Below, in pieces: positions 56,286-64,000 of a stretch of 64,000 nt of DNA (position 1 is the first letter of the stretch; every line of letters starts with the position of its first letter). The DNA is from Crotalaria pallida (Eukaryota > Streptophyta > Magnoliopsida > Fabales > Fabaceae). The stretch covers positions 78,511,001 through 78,575,000 of the forward strand of contig CM075656.1 of the NCBI GenBank assembly GCA_037953625.1. Direction: 5' to 3'. The notes under the pieces are model-generated. The model was not told the origin of the DNA. It made no database searches and saw only the letters and a list, made by a program, of their open reading frames with translations. Both the position numbers and the translations under genes were made by a program.

Positions 56286-56760
56286 ATCAGTTCATGAATT
56301 TAACGAGTCGAATTATACTTGGTTCAAATTCAGCTCATTTATTTAACCAGTTTAATTTTCAACTAAAATTCAACTCCTTTAATTCATAAACCAAAATTGT
56401 TAAATTAATAAACAAATCAAGTTTTCAAGGAATTACGAGTGCTCAACTCATTTTCAACCTTAATGAATATATCACTCTCTTCATAATTTCAAGATAAAGT
56501 GGTTGGAATAAAATTATCCTTAAAATTACAAATTCAAGATTTAATCTTTCACCTCATAAATAAAGTTCATTTAAGACATCATTCACTTCCATTGCGATCA
56601 ATTATTTTTGAGATTTGTGGATGAGCCGAAATAATAATATATGGAGCAATATTTATGTTAGAGAAATAAACACTCTATTATTGAAATTGTATATAGCTTT
56701 TGTCTACATTAAATTTATTTAGTGGAGTTTTCATTTGATAGTTATATATTTCATTTAGTA
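55763..56760. other. AT-rich spacer with repeats
   Basis: It contains the second, altered copy of 51270-51475 (55919-56230), a tandem pair of about 39 bp (ACAAACGTGATGCCTC at 56142 and 56181) and a TA microsatellite of about 22 units (56236-56281). No gene. Confidence 0.5.
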
Positions 56761-57076
56761 CTCTCTTCGTATCATAAAATGGTAAAAATGACAAAATATT
56801 TTGTCTTAAATTAAAGTTAAACTAATTAATGAAAATACCTAAAATTATAAATTTTGAATTGTGATTGATTAATCAATACAAAATATAGTACTCCCTCCGG
56901 TCCATATTATAAGCACCCTTTTTGTGAGACAAAAAGGATGCTTATAATATGGACCAGAGGGAGTATTAAATTAGTTGTTTGATAATTTATTGATGTATTA
57001 GACAAACCATTAAATACATGTCTCCTTAATTTTTGGATTTTTGCAATTTTTTATCGTCTTTGAAGGACAAAGGAAG
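56761..57076. mobile_element. Stowaway-type MITE containing a second MITE
   Basis: Outer ends CTCTCTTCGTATC and GACAAAGGAAG carry TA flanks (56759-56760, 57077-57078). Its inner sequence (TTTTGTCTTAAATTAAAGTT, TGTGATTGATTAATCAA) matches 1165-1397 and 30967-31209. The 73-bp unit at 56891-56963 is inserted in it. Confidence 0.7.
56891..56963. mobile_element. 73-bp Stowaway MITE, almost perfect hairpin
   Basis: CTCCCTCCGGTCCATATTAT pairs with ATAATATGGACCAGAGGGAG; arms of about 33 bp leave a loop of a few bases (TGTGAGAC). TA at 56889-56890 and 56964-56965. It is one of the shortest complete units in the window. Confidence 0.88.
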
Positions 57077-57078
57077 TA

Positions 57079-57637
57079 TTATTTATAGGTTTTACTGAAC
57101 TATATCACATAGATTAAGAAAGATAGTTATATTTTTTTAAACTTAAAAAAGTATTTTAAAATTTCAATTTTAACTTCTTAAATTGTATTGAAAATTTTGC
57201 AATATATTATTTCACAATTAATGAACAAATGGCAAATAAGAGGAAAAAAAATAAACGTCTCTTAAAAAAATACCAAATGACATATAAATAAAATCAAATA
57301 ATTCTTCTACATCATGACTTTTATATATATATGATAAAAATAAATATTTTCCCCCCACATATTCTATGCTGCGGGACAAGGTTGTACTTGTATCAGCATA
57401 CTATGGCTTTGTAGCCATGTGTCTGGGCTTTTCTGACCCATCTTGTATCCCACCTCTACACTAACACCAGAACAGGATGGGCTGGGGGGGACATGGTATA
57501 CGTATATGTTAACTGATATTTTTATGCGAAATAATATTCCGTCATCACCTGTCTTCAATAAAATAAATAATTTTTAAAATACTAATAATGTAGAATATTC
57601 TCCCTTCAAAAAATAATAAAAATAATAATGTAGAATA
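57079..57637. other. AT-rich spacer
   Basis: No gene. A GC-richer patch at 57365-57490 (CAGCATACTATGGCTTTGTA) carries a 64-aa minus frame without family features. Confidence 0.4.
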
Positions 57638-57646
57638 TTCTATAAA

Positions 57647-57836
57647 GAGTTTAATATCCGTCCACTACTGACAATGTAAAGTGTCAGTGCAAAGGTTTTT
57701 ACACTGTCAGTACATCATTCACCGTTCATTTGTATTACTTTTATTTAGAAGTCAATAACCATACACATTTGGATGGTGGACGATGTGCTGACAGTGTAAA
57801 AAACCTTTACACTATCAGTGTACGAACTATTTTCTC
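57647..57836. mobile_element. 190-bp Mutator-type MITE
   Basis: An exact 9-bp duplication, TTCTATAAA (57638-57646, 57837-57845), encloses inverted arms (GAGTTTAATATCCGTCCACT / GTGTACGAACTATTTTCTC) that carry ACACTGTCAGTAC and GTGCTGACAGTGTAAAA. A 9-bp duplication is the Mutator signature. Non-coding. Confidence 0.8.
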
Positions 57837-57845
57837 TTCTATAAA

Positions 57846-59630
57846 AGAAAATAGGTGATGCATTTAAGGTATAAATGTGTACTTTTTTAAAAAAAAAAAT
57901 ATTATGTACGGAGTATATGGTAACTGCTGGGTTTGGACTTTGGATTCAATAAGTATTATTTTTATGTGAAATAATATTTATTAAACTTAATTTTATAATA
58001 TCACAAGCTTTTTTTTGCTTTTCAGATTGTCCTTTCACCTGATAATAAGTGACAGATTAATCTCTCAAAATACAATTAGGAACCTATGGAGTGACTCTTT
58101 CCAATAATAATTTTTTCAACACTAAAATACAAAGATCAATCTAGAATATAGAATATCATGTTTAAGTGACTTAAACTCATTCCACTTGGATCAACACACG
58201 TTAGTTTCACAAATTATTTATATATAAACTTGAAATTAATAAAAGTATTAGTCGTGTTTCAATGTCACTTTGCATTTGAACAATTTGCAACATCTATGCA
58301 ATTTATGATTTAATTTTGTATACTCATCTTAATAATAGTATAGTTGTCCCATTTGCTTGAAAGCTTGCATTGGGTAGCTTTTACATTTTATACATGAAAC
58401 GTTGTTTTTCATGTTTTCACCATAAATCCAAATATATACTATATGTTTTCTAATCATCTTATTTATGCTTTCTTTTTCGATCGAAACCAGACTATTTATT
58501 AAATATTCTCTATAAATATTCTCCATATAGAGAATCAATAACCATCGAAATATTTAACCTTAAATACTAAATTGGTCCATAATGTATTTTTTTAATTAGT
58601 CTCTATATTTTATTTTTTGGGGTTTTGGTCTCCCTTTTTTCTTTTCATTTTGGTTTTGATCCATGCAATTAATTATTACAGATGAAAAATGCTTGTCGCT
58701 GCCTCCCGCCACTACCACCATTCACCTCTAGCCCACATCACCAGCACCATAGAAGCCACAACGAGACAACCATTACCTCCACCCGTCTTCGCCCTTAGTC
58801 TTCGTGCTTGCGGTTCCAAATCTGCAATTGTTCACCCCTTCAATCTGTTTTTCATCCCTAACTTCGTGGCCTCGATTTGCCATGTTCTCGCCACAAACAG
58901 CCCACACTTCCAGCACAATTGTGTTCAGCATCAAATTCTGAGTCGGAATCTCTCTTTCCTGTCTCCGACATACTCCCCACGCACCTCCATGCGCCATCGT
59001 TGTGCTGCCACTGCTCCTGCTGGTTTCCCACACGCGTGGGTGAAACGGGTTACGTCAACCCATTTTCACCCGATCCGACCCAACCCATGTACCCCCTCCA
59101 ACCCACTCCAACAACCCTCTGAGATCTAGTCCGACCCAAATTTGTAGCTTAAACCATTTTCCAACCCACTTTCCTCAGCCGGCTCAATCAGACATCGATC
59201 CAAACTGAAAACGGTTCAACCAGTGAACTGAATCGGCCCAACTAGAAACCAGTTTAGTCATTGAATTGAATCAACCCAACTAGAATTTTGATAAGATAAT
59301 CCTCAAGGTTTTTCGACCTGTTCTTTCCATTTTTCTAGTTAGTTTTCGCTATTTCTGCCCCAATGATTCAATTTTAGCTCCTTTGATGAAGATGTCGTCC
59401 GTTGAGTTTGCTCACCTTTGTTGTCTTTCGATCAATTCTGCCTGATCCCTAGTGTTGCCTTCTATAAGTTCCACCTTATCCTAGAGTTTTCTTCGTGTGA
59501 TTCCATCCTAGATACAATAAGGTCCCATCTTGGATGCAGTCTGGTTACCGTATGGTTTACTTGTTTCCATTTAGCTTTGGTTTACAATTACAAACTCAAA
59601 TTATTTTTCGCCCATTTGAGTTTGAGGGGG
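57846..59630. other. Intergenic sequence with a GC-richer, gene-like but unsupported stretch
   Basis: 58690-59160 is less AT-rich and has a 146-aa frame (58689-59129) rich in Pro, Ser and His, with GGGTTACGTCAACCCATTTT and CCGATCCGACCCAACCC words, which look like untranslated or degraded retroelement sequence. 58563-58640 (AATTGGTCC, TTAGTCTCTA) resembles one MITE end. No family recognised. Confidence 0.35.
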
Positions 59631-59776
59631 GATATTAGAATATGTAAGTTATAATTAGGATATTTAGTTAAGATTATTTTAGTCTTTATTATCATGTATA
59701 TATCCTATATAAAGGACTCTCACTTCTTATATTAAATACGCAACCATTAGTCCATTATATCATATTTCCTCTTTTC
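59631..59776 (+). mobile_element. Probable partial copia LTR
   Basis: A purine run GAGTTTGAGGGGGGA (about 59618) is followed by TATTAGAATATGTAAGTTA and, further on, CCTATATAAAGGACTCTC. This is the usual layout of a copia polypurine tract, LTR start and TATA box. The LTR appears cut by the SINE at 59777. The frame just upstream (ending about 59654) may be decayed RNase H. No partner LTR seen. Confidence 0.45.
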
Positions 59777-59994
59777 TTTTTTTTTTTTTTGATAACTCAG
59801 GTAATCCACCCCACTGGGCTGACTAATCCTGGGGGACCAATCCCACCGAGCACTTGTGGGGGGCCCAATTGAAGCCAGAGCAATATGCCCATGACCAACA
59901 ATGTTTGATTCAACCAGTAGGTTTCGAACCTGAGACCTGGAAGGAGCGCACTACCAAATCCCAAGTCTTTCACCACTAGGACAACCATTGCTGG
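59777..59994 (-). mobile_element. tRNA-derived SINE, minus strand
   Basis: On the minus strand the head GGTTGTCCTAGTGGTGAAAG has box-A character and CAGGTTCGAAACC is a good box B. The unit ends GGATTAGTCAGCCC, GTGGGGTGGATTACC and an A run (T run 59777-59790 on +). Its tail words recall the other SINEs. A target-site duplication was not found. Confidence 0.75.
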
Positions 59995-61821
59995 TTAATT
60001 ATGAGATCAGATGTTTGAATTATGGATTCATCTTTTGAAAAGAATTTTACCTAAACATCGCCCGGATTTGAAGGTTAGTCTCATACCTAAACAAACGAGA
60101 GAACCCGGTCCAAGACATATATAGGATAGTCTTGAAGCTATAAAATTTGAAACCATGAAGTGGTAGGGTCTTCGAAATGGAAGCAGGCCCAAATCTGGGC
60201 CCATGTAAGAGAATCCAAAAAAGTTGGGCAACGGTCATGTTGTTATATTCCTCCTTTCACTACCACCATTCCTCCTGTGAGTTCTTTATGGGACCAAATC
60301 TATGGCATACCATGAAACCCTAATAACTAACACTACTGCTAGTACTACCATGCTCTTCGAAATCTTCCTCAAAAAGTGAAAGAACTGAATATCACCTTTT
60401 AAGGTCTCCTTTAAATTTTAAATATGTGGCATGTGGAAAGAGACAATATTCCCTCTTGCCAATTTCATATCACCAACCCACCATCTCTTTCTATTCTTGT
60501 TTATATTTAAATTAGAACGAACATGCACACTAAGCAAATCGAATTGCTTAATCAAACCTACTATACATATCATTCTGAGAACACCGGCATGATTCTCCAA
60601 CTATTTGATAATTGTAACGGATCCAAAGCTTTATATCATTTTTTAAGTGTATTTTTTAAGGTGTTTAAGCCGATAATCAAAGATTATTTTCTTACATCAT
60701 ACATATCCCCGGGTTGAATTTGAATATTTGACCATATAATTATGGATTTTTTTTATTTATTTATTAACTCCTATGTTAGACCTTATTATTCATGCTTAAG
60801 CATTATATTTATTAGTTTTATATCATTATACTAATCAATTTTTAGACAAATAGTTGTAATTCACATGGTCCCGTAAAAATATTAATTATTGAAGCTGGTA
60901 ACTCCTTGAACATTACCAGTGGATTATTTGTGATTTTAGTTTAATCTCCCACTTTGTCTATCAAATAAAAATACTAATCAATTTTTAAATAACAATGATG
61001 ATATATTAAACTCTTTATTATATGCACACATGACACACCAAATCGTTGGGAATGTAAAGGAGTTTGGGAAGGGTACGTAGTCATTTAAAAAAAGCACAGA
61101 AATAAAAGCACATAAAAAGTTTATTCTTGTCTTCTTATTCCATAGACCCATCTTTATTCCCTTGAGAAACTACAATGAAGTTGCCCCCTCTTCATCTTGA
61201 TTTTAGCTTTATAGCATGCATGTCCCATGACATGAGATAATAAAAAAGATGTATAGCATATAACATGCACGTTACTATCTCTTTCTCTTTCTCTCTTAGA
61301 TATGGGATAAGTACATCTTTACTCTAATAATAATACTGGAAGATATAAATAAAAGCTCGAATCTAACTCAGAATAAAGCAATAAAGAAGTGTGTCTGTCT
61401 CCTAGTATCACTTTCTTCCTAAACAACCAAATGAGGCGAAGGAAAAACAAAAGAACCTTGCCAATACATGATGCAACTTGTGTATATTGTTATTCAAAAT
61501 CAATCTTAAAATTCTCAAATCATGAAATTTGAACTTCAGTTCCCTCCTTCTTTATCATAAATGCCTTTGGAGTAGTAAAGTATAACATTGCAAAATCAAA
61601 AATTAAAAGTAGCTAGCGAGTATATAATTGTCATGAGCATGTAGATGTATATATAGTAAAAACACATATAGAGCAATCGTTTGTCAGTTGAAGGGGACCC
61701 ATCAAAACTAAAAGATCTTCTTGAACTTCATCCCTTAAAGTAAATTTTCTTTCTATTTGGAAAACATCAGCGCTAGTACCAAAAGCTTCAAGCTAAGGGA
61801 GCATGTAGTAGATGCCATGCC
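59995..61821. other. Intergenic sequence, no gene recognised
   Basis: 60000-60250 is less AT-rich, with two overlapping 63-67-aa minus frames lacking family features. The remainder is AT-rich. Confidence 0.4.
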
Positions 61822-61830
61822 CGATATCAG

Positions 61831-61966
61831 TTTTTTTTTTTTTAAGGAAAATATGTAATTCATTCCATAACAAAAAATAGTACATGTAGATCCAACAGAA
61901 CAATAACAAAGCACATATTTTCCATACGATAAAAATTGCTAAAAAAGACTAGATACTCAGCCATAA
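61831..61966 (-). mobile_element. 5'-truncated retroposon, 3' end of the family at 3548-4198
   Basis: The 136-bp unit is bounded by an exact 9-bp duplication, CGATATCAG (61822-61830, 61967-61975), with a T run at its left end (an A tail on the minus strand). On minus it reads GGAAAATATGTGCTTTGTTA..GTTGGATCTAC..GTTATGGAATGAATTACA, matching 4085-4198 with few changes. Confidence 0.88.
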
Positions 61967-61975
61967 CGATATCAG

Positions 61976-63618
61976 CTAATTAAGTGGATTTTTTTTTGTC
62001 GATAGGCAATTAAGTTTAATTTTGAATATAAATTTTATCTTATCCAAAAAAGAAATTAAGTTAAATTTTGGAAATACAAATTTAATTAATTATATTGTTA
62101 TTCATCCTCTATTCAATGTAAAGTATTTAATTGTTAAATACTAATGAGTTATTGATTGAATATAATCTACACGTGTGTGTACAAGTGTATGTATCGGAGA
62201 AAAAAAAAGAAACAAATCATGATATATATTGTCTTATAAAAAAAATCACGATATATATCGTATTTCAAAATTCTAAGAATCAGTTTAATCGTGGAGATGT
62301 GAAACGTTAAGCTTGAACACTTGGATTCAAATGATTATAGTTACGCTTATCCCCTCCCTTTTAAAAATTAAATATAAAACTTTGCTTATAAAAGAAAAAT
62401 ATTATATATACAAAACATGCTAGCTTGTATAAAAGTGCTATATCATGTTAAATATATTCTTATCCTGCCCTTATTATATATACACATATATATATATATA
62501 TGTTAAAATAAGCTCAGCATTATTGTAGTAATGCTATACACCACCAAGTATATGGTCATCAATTAAGGAAAATATGATATATAGTAGTTTCGTATGATTA
62601 GCCTCAATATATTTTAAACCTAGTGTAAAATGGACTTAAAATTTTTTATGAGTTTATTCAAATAATTTGAATATATATATGAGACTATGGGCATGGGGTC
62701 ATACAATAAGTTCTCCATTCACATATATTTTTTTCCCCCATTTTTCCTTGTAGTATTTTTTTTTAGTGACTAGCCAGCAATTCTGGGGCTTGCAGTATTC
62801 TTGCACCGCTTGAGGTTCCAAGTAAAGCTCTTGATATTAATTCTAAAAGAAACATTAAGGCAAAAGAAGGTGGTAAAGCGTACGTTAATGATAAACTCTT
62901 TTTTTTTTTTTTTATAAATTTTCCATTTTTCTATATACACATAAAAAGAGAATTGCTATAATAATAATTTACTATAATAAAAAGTGACTAGCTACAGCAC
63001 AAGTAACAAGGTGGTCTGCATATTGCACAAACTCATGGGTATATAATATATATCTGGTATAAATTTTTTTAAAAAAAAAACAAGAAAAGCAAAATTATAC
63101 AAAAAAATAAAAAATAAAATAAAATAATAATATGAATAATAGGAGAGGATGGTTTATTGTAATCGAAACAGTGATGATTTTCATGCAGCTAACATAGGAA
63201 GAGGATGCATTATACTTTGGGTCTTTGGTTCTCCCTTATCTATGTGTCAGAAATGAGAGCAGCCTTTTTCTCTCGTGTTTCTTTTGTTTTCTCTTTGATT
63301 TTGGGTTCCTTTTCCCCTTTGTTCTTCTTTCTATCTTTCTTTCCAGCTTGTCCCCTCTTCCAAACAGTTACTAGTTCCATTGGAAAAGAAAGAAAAAGAG
63401 CAAATTACTAGTAATGAGGATGATTTATCATGGCCTCTTTTTTTTTTTTTTTTGGTTGGAAGGAAACTTGAGAGAGACTTCAAGCATTCATGATGATGAC
63501 AATGATGTTGTCTCTCTCTCTCTAAGTATATGTGTTTTTTTTTTTTGGTTTATTCTTCTTTAATATTAATATCCCTCCTTTTTTTTTTTGGTTTGTAGAT
63601 CTCTATCTCTCCCCTCTC
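61976..63618. other. AT-rich sequence, its right part probably the 3' UTR/flank of the edge gene
   Basis: Poly-T, TA and CT repeats are common (TA runs near 62485, CTCT at 63508-63525). The last few hundred bases before 63619 are likely 3' UTR on the minus strand. The 68-aa frame at 63205-63411 is not supported. Confidence 0.4.
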
Positions 63619-63714
63619 CTACCCATGGTGATGATGATCCTGGTTGTCAGGGTCTGGCCAGTAAGAAGAGTACTTCAACCAATCAGTTTCTTGTGGGTTT
63701 GTGATAGATGATTC
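63619..63714 (-). CDS. Partial gene: putative last coding exon, gene continues past the window
   Basis: On the minus strand a good acceptor (TTTGCAG, with pyrimidine-rich sequence before it) at 63715-63720 opens a 31-codon frame ending in TAG at 63619-63621. The peptide starts ESSITNPQETDWLKYSSYWP and ends DHHHHG. The mix of acidic, Trp and Tyr residues is not what AT-biased noise gives here. The rest of the gene lies beyond 64000, with an intron reaching at least from 63721. By gene order it could be the C-terminus of a NAC075-like transcription factor, but no NAC domain is in view, so the identity is a hypothesis. Confidence 0.5.
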   Translation of the reverse strand, partial: ESSITNPQETDWLKYSSYWPDPDNQDHHHHG

Positions 63715-63744
63715 CTGCAAAGGAATCTCAAACAATATAAAAGA

Positions 63745-63759
63745 TTAGGGTTAGGGTTT
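63745..63759 (-). promoter_or_regulatory. Telo-box-like motif in the edge gene's intron
   Basis: TTAGGGTTAGGGTTT on + reads AAACCCTAACCCTAA on the gene strand: two telomere-type units. Telo-boxes occur in plant promoters and first introns; in a last intron the role is unknown and it may be chance. Confidence 0.4.
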
Positions 63760-64000
63760 GTGGATTTAATATAATCCAATCATATTTTTATTAGAAGCAA
63801 AAGACAAAGCATATAAATTTAAGGGTGATCTAATTTAAAGGTCCAAGACATATCTTTAATCATCAGTGAAGAAGTATCTTGCTTCATTGGTTCAAAACCA
63901 TTCAATAATTACGATTATGTCCCTCTAATAATTAAATGGCAATAAACATTTTTCTATATGTACTCATATTTGCACTTAAATTTAAAAAGAAAAAATCATG

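Noticed and set aside
58689..59129. 146-aa Pro/His-rich frame
   Set aside because: No family, no splice partners, and words like CCGATCCGACCCAACCC suggest degraded repeat or untranslated sequence.

Overview
The window is a repeat-rich, AT-rich segment of a plant nuclear genome. It has intron-containing genes with GT/AG borders, plant-specific gene families, Stowaway MITEs bounded by TA, tRNA-derived SINEs, a Ty1/copia element primed by initiator-Met tRNA, and a Tat/Ogre-type solo LTR. A dicot is clear. A legume is my best guess from the repeat types, but nothing here proves it.

Only three complete protein-coding genes can be supported, all in the right-central part. (1) A DUF1005-family gene on + (29011-36321, three exons, 432 aa) has a very long first intron full of small transposons. 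(2) A class IIIB (HAD) acid phosphatase / vegetative-storage-protein-like gene on + (38377-41129, three exons, 260 aa) has all catalytic motifs intact. (3) A single-exon secreted LRR protein of the LRX type without an extensin tail lies on - (42265-43551, 428 aa). At the right edge, 63619-63714 on - looks like the last coding exon of a gene that continues beyond the window. The order DUF1005, acid phosphatase, LRR matches what I recall of Arabidopsis chromosome 4 (At4g29310, At4g29260/29270, At4g29240). The next gene there, At4g29230, is a NAC factor, so the edge exon may be the end of a NAC075-like gene.

The left 28 kb holds no credible host gene and is a stack of transposons. From left to right: the outer end of a CACTA element (1-87); a Stowaway MITE split by a retroposed copy (3486-4425); a 1.66-kb, almost fully palindromic foldback element (5831-7488); a long-TIR element (11407-12983) with a hAT element inside it (12030-12742); a decayed copia element (13012-20634) whose gag is split by a 2.9-kb solo LTR with its own target-site duplication (13624-16529); a long-TIR element with a GC-rich, possibly captured core (23828-24536); and tandem hairpin repeats (26679-27112).

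The right 16 kb is again mostly repeats. The main one is a 3.75-kb TIR element (52010-55762) carrying a MITE and a 2-kb Tat/Ogre-type solo LTR with a perfect 5-bp duplication (53219-55244). Small retroposons and MITEs are scattered throughout, many with exact target-site duplications visible by eye. No CRISPR, rRNA or true tRNA gene was seen. Exon borders come from splice-site and reading-frame reasoning only.
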